From contig CANTUZ010000007.1 of NCBI GenBank assembly GCA_947846985.1, forward strand, positions 31,314,355 through 31,378,354: DNA of 64,000 nt. Reading direction: 5' to 3'. The notes under the pieces are model-generated. The model saw only the letters and a list, made by a program, of their open reading frames with translations, was not told the origin of the DNA and searched no databases. This document shows, one piece after another, positions 1 through 13,100 of the stretch (the first letter of the stretch is position 1; each line of letters starts with the position of its first letter). The position numbers were made by a program, and so were the translations under genes. The DNA comes from Fratercula arctica (Eukaryota; Chordata; Aves; Charadriiformes; Alcidae).

Positions 1-1355
1 TCTCTCAACTGTTGTGCCAGTGGCAGGTGCTTACCAGCAACAGCAGAATCTGGGTGAATGACCTTACAGAACGTCAGGATTTTAGTTTTTTCCTGACATT
101 CATCCCAAGGTGCTGGCTATGTCTGTGGGATCCAATCTAGGCATTTTTCTGATCCAGTGGAGGTGGTGGAAAAGGCTTCTGCTGGCTGTGTCCACCCACT
201 CTCCCTTGGGTCATTGTCCCTTATCACGGTGCAAGTGCAAGCTGTATATCCATGCCTGAATCACCACCGTTCACTGTCAGTACGCCAGAAAAGCCAGGCA
301 GTTCCTGGTTACAGTGATATGCTGGACTATAAAACCCAGGAGATGAGAATGCCTCTGAAAGATGTTGCTCTCGTACTTAAAGAGTTTATATCTCTTAGGT
401 GCTCTAGATAAATCACAACTCGCAGTCCATTGCGGAGTGTTGTGATGGCAGCTCATGTAGACAGGCTTGCCCTAACTTTAAAAAACAGTTTGGGTAGCCC
501 TCACAACTGAGAACTCAAGACAAGCTAAACTCATTATTTTCACTCTGCAGTTCAGGCAGGTTTTGCAGTCCGCTTGTGTCATTATGGCTCGGTTGCAAGC
601 AGCGCCTAACACAGGCAGCACAAAGTTAATGTAAAGACTACAGGACATACAAACTCAGCAGAGACTGAACGTAACTCTGATTCATGGGCCTCTGCACAGA
701 CTGCGGGATAGGGACGCACAGACTAGACCGTAGCTACAGAACCTGAAATTTAATTAAAACTCAACTAGGTTCAGTCTTAAAGATTCAAACCAAAGCTCTA
801 AACTTTGGCCAGAACCATCTTAAGAAGGAGAGGCATACCCTCCCACTACCCAAAACATAATCACCCTGTTTAGGAGATTAACTGATTTGCTTTTGTTTCA
901 CAAGAATATTTGGGAAGTATTCAAAACCTAGTCAGCTCTGAAAGCTGATACATATTTAACAAACTTAATAGGTCCTGAGGCTGAGCAAACTTAAGCCAAG
1001 TGGCTTTTAAAATGAAGCTCAGCAGTTCTAAAAATGAATCTGCTGGGAGAGAAGAGTTCAGAGAACCTTACAGGAACCAAATTTCACATTGTCTTAGCTG
1101 GCACTGTAACAGATTTCTCTGGTAATATATTCAGCATTTCTTGTCATGTCTGTGTAAACCGTTCTGTCTGTTTCTCCAGTTGTAGAGTTATTTGTTTTTT
1201 TAATTCATGACCCAGAGCACATGGCCTGAAATAGATTTTTAATTATTTCAGGAGAGGATTGTCATTTTTTATTCTGGAATTTGCTTTGTACTTTTTTTCC
1301 CCACTCAATTAAACGTCATTTCAAGCTAACTGTGAAAGGCCAACTAAGACATTAC
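1..1355 (-). other. DACH2 intron downstream of exon F (partial)
   Basis: This is sequence after the exon F donor in transcript direction. I searched the minus strand for the expected final DACH2 coding segment (an acidic stretch followed by a tyrosine-containing C-terminal tail) with an acceptor in phase 1 and found none. The only plus-strand ORF here (157-411) resembles no known protein. No repeat family was recognised. The intron therefore continues past the window start. Confidence 0.75.
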
Positions 1356-1499
1356 CATTTAACATCCTGAGACCGTCACCTGATGTGGCCTGTTTAAGCG
1401 CCTGTTCCACTTGTTCTCTTCTCTTTGATTCAAATTCCAAAGCTTCCTGCAATTTTCTCTTTGCCTTCTTTTCTTTCTTCAAGCGTTTCTGAATTGTTG
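1356..1499 (-). CDS. DACH2: DACH2 internal exon F (coiled coil, second half)
   Basis: This is the last DACH2 exon visible in the window. It has an ACATTTCAG acceptor above 1499 and an AATG/GTAATG donor below 1356. It is 144 bases: two bases finish the Ala codon from exon E, then 47 codons, then one base (G) of the next codon. The product reads TIQKRLKKEKKAKRKLQEAL, then EFESKRREQVEQALKQATSG, then DGLRMLN. The basic KRLKKEKKAKRKLQ stretch is the most conserved part of the Dachbox-C coiled coil. After ALKQAT the sequence appears one residue shorter than the mammalian DACH2 I recall. No stop codon is reached, so the short acidic tail and C-terminus lie in one or more exons before position 1. Confidence 0.97.
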
Positions 1500-4400
1500 C
1501 TGAAATGTAAATATATTGTAAGAATGGCTGTTAAAGCACAATTAATATCTAATGGTGACAGTAAATAAGTTTATGTTCAATGTTCAAAGGCCCAGTTCTA
1601 GCTCAAGAAAAAAAATAAATTAAAATCTGGCATGAATCTGATAAAAGAACCCACCCAAATCATATCCTGTAGTGAAACAATGAACTATCTGAAATGGCTT
1701 TAGATTTTGTTAAAGATTTTAAAATCTTATTCTTGCTCTGAACAGCCCCACGGATTTAAGTCTCCTGACCAGAACGTAAGTGTCTCAGAGCCTGCCCGGT
1801 GGTTCACATTACACAGACTTCACCAATGTGCACTAAATTCCAGCTACAGTTCCGCAGAGTTTGGTTGAGCAGATCATTGTCTCAAATTAATTTCTAACAA
1901 CATCAGCAATGTACATCCTCATAATCAAATAAATCTCTCACCCTTCATTCTAACCTTTTCCCTTAATGCTGAGAATTATAATGCACCCTCCTCCTCCAGA
2001 AGCTTCATCTAGAAAGATAATCCAAACACACTGGTTATGTCTCCCCTGACCACTCCTCACGGATGGAGGAAGTCTTCTGAATGTGTCAGAGATTCGGTTT
2101 CAGTTATGTTTTCTAACACTAAAAGGAAATTTATTTCTGCAGGCAAACTAACTGCGTGCAGTGTTGGAGAACCTGAAATGTCAGTAGCAACGGTGTACAG
2201 AGTGAAACCCCACAGAATTAAGTGGTAAATTTTTTGGTAAAACTGGAGTTGGATGAATTTTGAAGCAGCATAACTGAAATAACAAGAGCCACTGCCCAAG
2301 ATAGAAGCCAGCTGTAAGGCTATTGAGAAGCTGGGGGAAGTGGGTACATACTCAAATGAAAGATCAAATGTGTAGAGAAGGGGTACGTACTGAGTAACGT
2401 GAGTACTCTTGCACTTCATCACAAGTGGGATAAAAAAAGAGGGAAAGACAGAGAAACAAAAAAGCATGGGGTGTATGTTGAGAATCTCAGAGACAAATTA
2501 AAAGGAAACTTCCCAGGTAGAAAGCATGTCGAAAACAAGCTTGTAACCCTGGTAAGTAAATCAAGTATACTCTCTTCATCAGCAAATTCTCCTTCTAACT
2601 GAAGGACTCCATCAAACTGTACAGTAGCTGCCTGTTTGGACTTAAAATAGGTAACAGTGCTCCTGTACAGCTTTGCATTAGATCTCAACCCACTTTATAG
2701 TCATCTCATCTTCTCTCCTTCACAGATGGAAAGCAGAAACAGCACCTTGATGAAGATCATCCACAGGCCATTGGTACAGCCATGTAAGATTTGGCAGAAA
2801 ACAGAAGTATTCCTGACTAATCTCAGTCTTAAATCCAACTGTAAATAAAGCTAAAACTATAACTAGAGAACTGTATAGCGTTAACCGTAGCCAGATGACC
2901 TATATCTTCATTGGGAACGGCTGACATTGGCTATGATTGTATTCCCTCACCTATATAAATTCAAGCAATAAGATGTACCTTTTAAGATTTTTCCTTTTTA
3001 AACACTCAATCTTAATACCATATTTAACCTTATTTTTCACCATTACTTGGGCCAGAACTACATCTAAAATATCTCCCTCTGCCAAGCAGGTTCCACAGAG
3101 CAGCACCTAATCCCATGGACTCATCACTGAATCAAATAAACGGAGAAGCAATGGCACTAGAAAATGTAGGTAAAAATAACAGACTAAAAGGAATCTGAGC
3201 TTGAACATGAATGTCCTTTTAAAATGACCATCTAGTTTAGAGTCAAGCTTGCTAGTCTGTACACTCTGGCAAATACTGATCACAAGTATCGTTAAAATGA
3301 AAGTTGAATTTATACACGCAATATTTTGCAATTCCTTTTATTTCATTTGCTTTTCCTGTATATTAGATACCTGTGAATTTCTAATCAGAAAATACTGTTA
3401 AGAAGTTTAATAAATTTGGAAAAATTCTGGGAAAATCCACAGTATTTACATAACTTTTTGAGACCACTTGTTCATCTGAATTCTTACTGACTTTTACACA
3501 CCTTTCTGGATTTGTGAATGCTCCAGTCGGGGGTGGGGGGGGAAGGATACCATTACATGGGAAATCTCTGAGAGACTTAATAAATTATGAATGTCAAAAT
3601 GTGATCTGTAGAACGTAACTTTGGAAAATTGAGCAACCCATGTGAAAAAGCCTATCTCTGACTTTCCATAATAATAAAGATGTGCATGTGGTGATGACCT
3701 GAAAGACAAACAGTTCTGAGGATATCGACACTGACTGAGGATACTGATTATTGGTGAAGTTCTCTTTTGAGCCAGAAGCCAACAAAGTCTGCCAATGGCT
3801 TATGGTCTTTGTTGACTTCAATGTGACTCAGGAGGTGCAGCGTGCTGTCTGCCTACAGGGAGGTAAGTTTTGTTTTATAGAAATACAGCAGTCTCATCCA
3901 CACTTAGACTGGGGTGATGTAACATTTCTGAACACCCCCTGCAATTTAACAACTTCGATAGTATTTACTGACCCTTCACAACTCAACTTAGAAGTGCCAT
4001 TTGTTGCCTCTTACCAGGACTTGGTGCCGCAGACAGCTCTGCTCTACACACCTCATTTCAATTCAAAATGCACAGGAAGCACTTAGCACCTACATTTTCA
4101 GTCTTACCTAGTTTTATCTTTCTGGTTTCACGGATGTAATCTAGAAGTAGCTTTTGGCACATGAAGTACTATTCCTCTCCTTTAGATGCAGATTTGAATT
4201 TTAAAAAGAATACTGCCTTTGCAATATCACAGCGAAAAATTCAGATTTACCAATTTAATTGCCTGTTATTATCAAAAGCTTCTAAATAGTCATGGTTTTG
4301 TCTTAGAAGGCCCCATGTGAGGACTGCTGTTGTATCTCACTCTCGTGATGGAAAAAAAATTATCTAGGGTTATTTGCTTTAGGTCTTGCACTTGGGTAGA

Positions 4401-4957
4401 CAACTTCTCATAGTTCTGTCTATTTTGTTGCACTGAAGTTATCTACAAGAAAAACTAGCTGACTAACACCTAAACTGCAGAAATGTGGGCTAGATAAGTA
4501 GTAAGGTAATGAAAAAAAAATCACCTAAATATCCAGATTATGGACATCTTTCTCACAGTAAGACTGATCCTCAATGCTTGGAGGATAATAGCAGAAACCG
4601 AAAGAAATTAAAGCTGTCAAATGAAGAAATCGGGCTGGGAATACACGGGCAGAGTGGTAATAATACATGTGAAAGCTATGAAACTGAATCAGCTTTCCTC
4701 CACAGAACCAGCCAAAACTCTCTGCGGCCATTGCCCTCCAGGAAATAATCCTTCAGTCACTTTCTGTCTGCTTACAGAAAAGTGTGCTTCATTCTGTTTT
4801 TATTAAATTTAAATCTTTCATTACCAGTGGTAGTCTACGGCTGCATTACGCTGAAGTATGAATGTCAGTTAACTCCGAGTCCTCAATAGCTCCAGCTGGA
4901 AATGCCAAAGGGTTATACATTTAATAGATATCTAAACTCCAGTTTTCATTCACTCAC
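1500..4957 (-). other. DACH2 intron between exons E and F (3.46 kb)
   Basis: This intron is bounded by the GTGAGTG donor of exon E and the ATTTCAG acceptor of exon F. It is a phase 1 intron. It holds AT-rich sequence with stop-dense frames and a short G-rich patch at about 3527-3543. I recognised no repeat family, RNA gene or additional exon. ORFs on both strands between 2037 and 4806 lack similarity, splice support or low-complexity clues and look like chance. Confidence 0.85.
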
Positions 4958-5105
4958 CTCTACTTTGCAGCTCAGCTGTGAGTTGCCTTTCCAAGCTCTC
5001 TCTTAGTTCTCTCTCTCTACAAAGCTCCATCTTTAACTCTTTCTTTTCCTGCTGTATCTGCTTTTCCTGGACTCTTGCATTGTCCACAGCCACTTTCAGT
5101 AGGCC
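4958..5105 (-). CDS. DACH2: DACH2 internal exon E (coiled coil, first half)
   Basis: This exon lies only 526 bases downstream of exon D in the transcript and is too interrupted to appear as a long ATG-started ORF. The minus strand has a TGTGTTTTAG acceptor above 5105 and a near-perfect GAG/GTGAGTG donor below 4958. The exon is 148 bases: 49 codons plus the first base of an Ala codon. It begins GLLKVAVDNARVQEKQIQQ and continues with charged heptads (EKKELKMELCRERELRESLE, then RQLTAELQSR). This is the first half of the family's long C-terminal coiled coil, rich in Lys, Glu, Gln and Arg with Leu at spaced positions. It matches DACH2 (LQSR ending, NAR(I/V)QEKQIQQEKKEL) better than DACH1. Confidence 0.97.
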
Positions 5106-5631
5106 CTAAAACACACAGAAATATAAGAACTGAAAATACCATTTTGTTTTAGCAGTGACAAAATTCATCCATTTGTTTCTTTTACACCCTCTAGGAAAAC
5201 AGAAAAATTAAAAGCAGGAACCCATAGACCTGGAACACAACTGGGCGTTTGAAATAGACAAATGTTATATATGAGCAATTTTGTGGCACGGAATCATTCA
5301 GTATAGCTTTTGCTAATTCATCCTACTGATGTGGTTTATTAGAGATGGAGTACCGTATCATTGCTGACCTTGGTCAACTGCAGGGAGAGCAAAGGAGGAA
5401 TAATGAGACTGGTGAATTTTAATATGACCATTATTGCCAACTATTAAGTCAAACAGACAATGTATGAAACCCTTTCACAATCGATAATGCCAGACAGTGG
5501 AAACATAAGCATTTAAATAAAATAAATCAGAATTGTAGGTACAAAAATAGTTTCTCAAACTTTTTAGAGATAGAAAAAGAAACACATTTTCTCTCTCACG
5601 ATATAGCCTGGCTCTATAGAGAAGAATTTAC
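5106..5631 (-). other. DACH2 intron between exons D and E (526 bp)
   Basis: This is the shortest intron seen, with a GTAAAT donor and a TGTTTTAG acceptor, in phase 0. It keeps the two exons that jointly encode the beginning of the Dachbox-C domain close together. No repeat or regulatory motif stands out. Confidence 0.93.
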
Positions 5632-5777
5632 CTGAATGTTGGTTAATAGTGTTTCTACTGACGAAAGACCATCAGCAAAAAGAAATGGCGCCGGAAATCC
5701 AGGAGGCAAGGCCTGTCCAGCCAGTTGGACTTTATCTAGGGTTGGTTTCATTATTGGAATGGCAATTTGGACCTCTT
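5632..5777 (-). CDS. DACH2: DACH2 internal exon D (start of Dachbox-C)
   Basis: The minus strand shows a pyrimidine-rich TCTTTACAG acceptor above 5777 and a CAG/GTAAAT donor below 5632. The exon is 146 bases: two bases complete the Glu codon from exon C across a 39 kb intron, followed by 48 codons. The product reads EVQIAIPIMKPTLDKVQ, then GQALPPGFPAPFLFADGLSS, then VETLLTNIQ. The IPIMK.(T/P)LDK segment is diagnostic for DACH2. The DGLSSVETLLTNIQ segment opens the conserved C-terminal Dachbox-C/DD2 domain, which mediates contacts with partners such as EYA. Upstream bases read through the acceptor in frame, so ORF callers overrun it; the join to exon C and similarity to known DACH2 fix the true boundary. 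Confidence is very high. Confidence 0.97.
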
Positions 5778-7124
5778 CTGTAAAGACAGGTTTGAAAGCA
5801 ACATCAGAAAGCATTGGAGATATAGGTAAAAGTAATTTCTAGAAACTAGCATTCTGTTTACCTGGAAATCAAAATAAAAGTGCATTAGTAAAATTGACAT
5901 TGTTTCAGTCTGGACAACTGTGATTGTTGCTAAAGTAAGTTTTCAAAACAGTACACAACAATAATAAATATACTGAAGACTATAACGTATCTGTAATAAG
6001 AGTAAAGACTATTATATGTCAAATTCTACGGAATTATACTACAGAATTGTAACAGTGTTACGCACTTCATTAAACCTGAATGACCCTTCTTCATTCTATC
6101 ATGTTTGCCGTTCTGCCATGTGCATTTTTTGTTGCTATAACCTTGACAAAATTCTAATCAAGAAATGTATCACATCTCTTTACTCCTTCAACGTTACTCT
6201 TCCCATACTCAGCAGTAAATAATCTCCACTGAGTCATCCCTCCTGCTTAGCTAGCACCAGCTCCACCTTGTCAGTAATGTGTCAGCACAGGTTTTCTTAA
6301 CAAGTACCTTGCTACTGTCAGCCCTTTAGTCACAGGCAGCAGCCAAAAATGCTTTGCTGAGTTATCTCTGTCGGGGGTAGAAGGAGAGCTGGGTGGCGGG
6401 GGCTCAGAGGAGCAGCCAGGGAGGAGAGGGCACTCCGGTACAGGGCTCGCTCCTGCGATTTACTGTACAGAACTAGACTGATGGATCTCTTACAAATCGT
6501 AGAATTGGGACCTGGTAGCTGCCCCTTCACTCGCCGTTTCAAATAGAACATGTTGTTATAGATCAAGCTGTGTACAGACATGTGTATCTGCACAGAAACA
6601 ACATTAGCAATAATTTTTCAAAAATCCTTTAAATTGCGATTATTGGTACTATCACCAATGAACTTGCATTTTTTAATACGATAATTTACAATGTATTTTA
6701 GGATAGTAAATGCATCTCCTTCTGTCATATCCCTATGAGTACTTCTTCCCCACGTATTCATTTTAAAAATCAAGTTAATTGCTGACAAACACAAAATTAA
6801 AATCTGCTAGCAGTCTTTAAAGCCAGGCTCTGTACATTTCTTCTACTCTGAAATGTTAAAAATATATTTCTGTATAATATTCCATGGAAATCCAGTCTAT
6901 ATATATTATGTTCCTGCACTTGCGGAAATCATGAAGAGTATCTTCTCAGCAATCACTTTTTAGTAAAGCTTGCAACCGTAAGTTCATGACGCATGTGTTT
7001 TCTAAGGGCAACTGCACAGCCAGTCCTGATGGTTTCATTTGTCAAGTGTCTTGGTCGTATTAAAGCCAGGATTTACAATTAGACCATGCCATATTCAAAA
7101 GGCGTCCTTCTCCTACCTCTTATT

Positions 7125-7160
7125 AAAAAAACAAAACAAAACCAAACAAAACAAAACCAA
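7125..7160. repeat. (CAAAA)n A-rich simple repeat
   Basis: A-rich sequence with ACAAA/ACCAAA units. It could be a worn retroelement tail, but no element body was recognised next to it. Confidence 0.75.
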
Positions 7161-10100
7161 AGCAGAACTGAGAAAGAATCTGACAACAACAAATTAAACC
7201 ACAATGTCTCTACAGCAGTACTATTATCTAGTTTAACAAACTCCAGGAGCATCTCTTGAGCAGGAAACACTTTTTACTGTTTCTAAAACACCCTGACTGA
7301 CAACAAACCAGGAGCATTAAGCAGTTTTCAAGTAGTCTTTGCAATCTCTGTTTAGGGAGTGTTTTGTTTTCACTGTGTAAGTTCATTAAATGGAACATGT
7401 TCATAATGATTCTTCAGGACTAAGAAGAACAAAAGCCGGTAACCCTTCGTAGCTATCATTTTAGAGCTCTGTTCGTGTAATTTAAATGATCCATTAAAAA
7501 AATACCCCACAAAACACAACTGTGGTAACATAGTCAGATCATGGAGTTTGTGCTGATTCAGGTACACCATTTCTTATATTTAAATATCTTATATTAGCGG
7601 CAGAGTTTTAAAATAAACTGATTAATGTTTGCATGTGATGCTACACAGAAATAATATCTAAGCCGTGGAGTCACAGAAGACTAAACAGAAGTGGCATTCG
7701 ATAAAGGAAGTAATACATGAAGTATGCATAACAAAACTATAGATGCTTTAAAATCTCTAGAAATCTCTACTATTTGGAGATGAAAGTAATAACATTAAAT
7801 TGGCCGAAAGGAAAATTACTATTGACTGTGAAGACAGGTTGCATGGTCTATGGTTTGTAATGTTACTGTACAGCAGATTGAAGTTTCAAAATAGTATTAC
7901 TCTTCTTTAAAGAGATGGACACAGCTAAATTAGGTGCTGCTTGCTGCAGTGAGGATCAAATGCAAAAAGAATCATATTTCATCAGACCTAGTCAACACCA
8001 GGAAAATAAATAGAAATATAAGAGGTATGCAGGCAATGATTCATTTTGATAATCTGGCCCAAGAGAGACACATAGAGACAGCACACAGATCTAAGCTTCT
8101 ACCAAAAGACAAATAGGACGCAGAGGGTGGGAATTGGGATGACAGTGTAGCAGAGGTCACATCGATTTTCAGCAGCAGTTTTCACACAGATGAGATAACC
8201 CTGGACTCTATTTGGCCCATTGTTCATATCCTACCTGTCCCAGAAGCAATAAATTTCCAAGTCCCAGAAAAAGGGCAGTAAAGAAGAAGGATTCTACTTA
8301 TGACTTCTTATGATTAAGTTTTTGTGCTAACCAAACATGCTTTGCAGACCAAGGTCACATTGCATGTTAAAGTCTGTAATAGCTGAAAACTAGAAGAAGC
8401 ATATTATGTTTTAGCGTATATGGGTGGAAACTGTCAAACCATTCATCATTTTTTTTTCTGATTGAAATCACACTCTGCAAAGATGAATGATAAATGCAGT
8501 AGAAATCTATTTCAATCTTGTAATAGGTCTTCACATCTGAATGGTGTCTACATCTTGCCCATATTCTGAATAAGTGCACAGTTAGGCAGAAATTTATTAG
8601 CTAGACTGGAGAAATCATAATTGGTAAAGCAATTAAAAATAGCACGTGTTGGAAGCATTTTTTGTGGATTGTACCAAATGCATTTCTTTAATAGAAAAAA
8701 GATGTTGATTTAAGCATTTTGATTTTAAAGAACACTAAAAATATAAATGCTAAAATCTGCACTCACACTTAAGAGTACAACAGAATAAGCAAGAAATAAA
8801 GCTAGGGCAACTACAACCTAACCAAGGACACAAACGTTTCTATTTATTGAAGCAAAGTGGTAACTTTTATCGAGACTGTTTGTTAAACCTGCCATGCTTT
8901 ATAATAGCATTCATGAATCCATTTAGTGTGCAGTCTTTTTATTTTAATTTCTAGCTGGCATCCAGATGAATAGACGAAAGCAAGAATTACATTGCAGAGA
9001 GAAGAAATACACAGTAAACACTAACAATGGATGGAATATTACCCCAGGAAAGCACATGGAAATCTGCTAGAAAGTTTCTTGTTCTTAATTCAATATACTA
9101 AAGTATTTCATCTCCTGTCTTCTGCCTAAATTGCAGAAATGGGGATTGGAAAATGAAGCATCAACCTACGGACTAAATGCAGCACTGGGAACGCGAGGAA
9201 CGTGAATTGCTCCCTGCACAACAGTGCATGGCCCAAACCAACAGGCAATTTTATTTGCCAGCCGGTTTATATTCTTTCAGAAGGCATGTTTTTAAATCCA
9301 TCATTCATGCACCCGATACACTTGACATGTCACATCCCTCTCAAAACAAGGTAGAAATATTAAAGCTACAGTTTCCATATTGCCTAACACTGGTCAGACC
9401 ACCAAGTTATTTCTTCACATACACTTCAAAACTTTATCTATCTGCATCTATAAGCGTTTTATGTAATCCTCACCTCAAACAGCTTATAAAAAAAACCTCT
9501 TGCATAAAATAAATATATGGCATATGGAGAGGAGAGTAACAATTCATACAAAATTTATAGTTATTAATCTGTTAGTAACCAAGGCATTTGATCTCAGAAA
9601 GCCTTCAGCCAGCATTAATAAGATGGTTTTGAACATAGATGGCAGCTGGGTCACTCCTTTTCCCTGCCTGTCTGTGGCATACAATTTAGAAACCTAAGGA
9701 CTAAAATGGTTTATTGCAATTCTAATTCTTTGAGTTTCATATCTGAGAGATGGGGATTACATTTAATGGTCCATAGTTACAAAAGAACAGCCTAGACACT
9801 CTAATGGACCTTTTTGACTTTTAATAAAATAAAACAGAGGATCTGCAACAGCAGCTGAGTTGTATGTGCTACTCATCTCTGAAAATAAGATGACACATTT
9901 TCATTTGAAATAGCATTATTTGTCCAAAAATCTTACAGAATCATCTGAACCAATATATCTTTATAGTGGCAAAAGGTCCCTCGACTTCCAGTTACACACC
10001 TACTTCACAACAACACTGATAGGCAGCTGTGTCCAAACATGGGTATTTCGATAGAATTAGGGCGCAAATTCTAATTTTTGACTGCAAAAAGGAGTTTTCC

Positions 10101-13100
10101 AAAAAAGTGAAATTTCTTATTTTCATTTTAAACCTTGGCAACTTCTGTGTTGCTTAACTAGAAACTAGTAGAACTTTTTTTCTTTTACAGTAAGGTTAAG
10201 TATGAAAAACCTGTAATCTGAAGCATTGTTTATTTCAAATATTTTATATCTGTAAGTCTGCAAGGACAGGGTTATCCGTCTTCAGTGTTTTAATAACTCT
10301 GAAAATCCTCCATAAACCTCTGCCTACCTTTTTCTCCCTCACTCATTGCTTCTCTGCCAGGAGCTGAGCACTCCTGTTCATCAGTGAGAAAAGAGATACC
10401 TCCTCCTAACCTGGCACCAATCAGACTTAGAAATTTACTGCTTTAACCTTGTGATTCTAGTGCCAAATTTCAAGCCACTGCTGTTTTTCTTAATTACAGG
10501 CCCTGAATGAACAGGGTCAATGAATGCAATTGGGGAGTAGCTGATTAATCCAGCACACCAGCTTTAAATCAGACTTTATTTCATTTCCAAATGACTGATA
10601 CAACTTGCTAGCACACAAGCATTTTTCTCTACTGAGCTTTGCCATAAAGAAACTTCACTTTAAAAATAGCATCTTATCATTATATATACATTTCCAGGCT
10701 GCCTTATAAAGCTTTTGGAAACTATCACAGTAACATCAACTATGCTCCACTTCACAGTATCCACGTCCAAGCTGGTTCTCACCTATGCACTCTGAGGTCA
10801 ATCGATTTTGTCCTGAAAAAGTGTTTAATAAAACCTTTTCGTTATTTTCAACAGAGGGGAAAATGTAGACCATGTCTGTTCCATGTAGAGCAATGTGCTA
10901 GCTTAAGAAAAACTGAGTATTTGGAGTAGCAAAAAAAGAGAAAGCAAACTGTGCAAGCCGTGCATTCACCACCTTTCCTTAGACCTTTCTCAGGAATGAT
11001 GAGGGTGTGTTTTCCTGAAGGACGTCACGAAGCAGGCACTTAGGGTTTGAATAGGAGAAGGAGGCAAAAAGCAGATAAATGAAAATTTCACTAGGAAAGG
11101 CTGAAATTACAGTTTACAATTTGTCTTTATCTGTGCACTCTTTATCAAGAGGTGCATAATTATGCAGCTTTGACATTTTCATCAATGTACTCTCATTAAT
11201 AACACAGAAAATTATACCTATTTATAACTTCAACATATTTACAATATACTCTGATGTTCACACGGTACTGACAGTAAAAACACCTGAAAATATTTTATTA
11301 ATTCAAACCGTAAAAAAAAGACACGAGTTAGATGAGATACTAGGTTTGCAATTATAAAAAATATAATTGAGAACTGCAGTAATTCACTAGCTAGACATCA
11401 AAACTGAAGTGTTTCATTGCAAGTAACTGCAGTCTGAAGTTCAATATGTACAGATTAAGAAAAACAAATACAACTGATGTCACCTGGTTATATTCTGTTC
11501 ATTAAGGAGAACTATAAGTATAATTAAAGCTACTGATAAATATATAAAAAGCCTTACACAAATGCTATATTTTATATTCACAACAATTATTTACAATTTT
11601 TAGTTTCTCTGTGTTACTGTTATACCTGCTTTCTCCTATGAGCTGCTCCTTGGGCCGGTTTTGGTAATCTGGATTCCAAAACATTTAAAGTTGTTCTGTG
11701 CTTTAAGTTGCTTTTAATTTACATAGAAGCGTAAGTACTATCGATCTGCATTTTCCATATGGCAATTTAAAGTAACTAGTTACTTTCAGCTAGTAATAGA
11801 ACCTTGGCATTCCCCACAACAAGAAGAAGCATTATTTCTACTGACAACACAGAAAAGTGAAAAAGTGAACTATTCAATAAAAGGCTAGTAATAAAATTAC
11901 TGCGGCACAGACGAAAGGAGGAAAATGAAACAAAATAAATAAAATCGTCCTCATGGCCATTATCAAGAAGTCATAAAATTTTTCTCAGCTAACTCTCCTA
12001 TTAACATTCACAAAGGTTTTTTCAATGGTGATTTTTAAGCATCGCTGTAGTCTGACTATTCTACAGAGATTTTAGACTGTCAGATGAGGATGGGTAGGAG
12101 GAACTTGCCAAGAAAAAAAAAGATTCTTCAATTTTCTTGGCGAATTCAGCTTTCCCCTATTAATGTTGAGATTATTTCTTCAACTATTTTGTTGCAAATA
12201 TTTATGACTCCATATGGAACAACAGATGTTGAAGGGAAGGGATAGCAGAAAAGACTTCATTTTCAGCAATTACCCTGCTACTTGTTGTCATACTGTAGGT
12301 GTTCTTAGTGCATCTATTTTACATACCACCCTGTCCTTTCACACACTGAAAAAAATGTCAGTTTGGATAATTAATGTAATAACTTTAGTCCAAATCATTT
12401 CCACAATATTAATTTATGAAAAAAAAAATAAATAGGACAACAGGAGGAAGAAGAAATCAGGAAGGAAGGGGGAAGACAGGAATTGCTTTCCCAGTCCTTC
12501 CAGAATACCTGATCAGAAATCAGTTGCTTGCAAAGCTGTGTCAGGTCCTTAATACAAAATCCTTCCCTTTTTTCCTTTGAGACAGGTTTCAGTGACCGCC
12601 ACCAAGAGGAGAAATCATACAAGAAACAGAAAAACAAAGCTATCCAAGAAGCAGTATAATAAACAGTAAAATTACTGCATTAGAAAGGTGAAGAAACACG
12701 CACGGGCTGGGTGTGATGAGGATAAACAGGAAGAGTTTGATGGTGTTCAAGCTGAAGAAATGTCTGTTAACTGAACTGTTATCCTACTGGCACAGGCAGC
12801 CAGAGCTGGCTGGAGAATGTCAGTCCCCACCATGCAGACGGCGAGGTCCCCTTGCAGGCAGAATTGTGCCTGCTCTGCCACGTCCCCAGGCAGCACAGGC
12901 GAGCCAGCTCCTGGCCAAAAACAACTGCCATTAGTGAGCATCATGTTCAGATTAATAAACCGTGCTTTAGTGTGTAACCAACAACCGTGCATGGGGAACC
13001 CGTGACGGAGGGAGAGGGAGAAGGGTAGTAACTCCATCCCAGCTCCCTGCTAACTGCAGCTACATGGCTTCTGGACAGGAGGTAGCTCCCAGTTGGCATA

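Noticed and set aside
2057..2467. 136-codon minus-strand ORF in the direction of DACH2
   Set aside because: No DACH2 similarity, no matching splice phase, and hydrophobic low-information composition.
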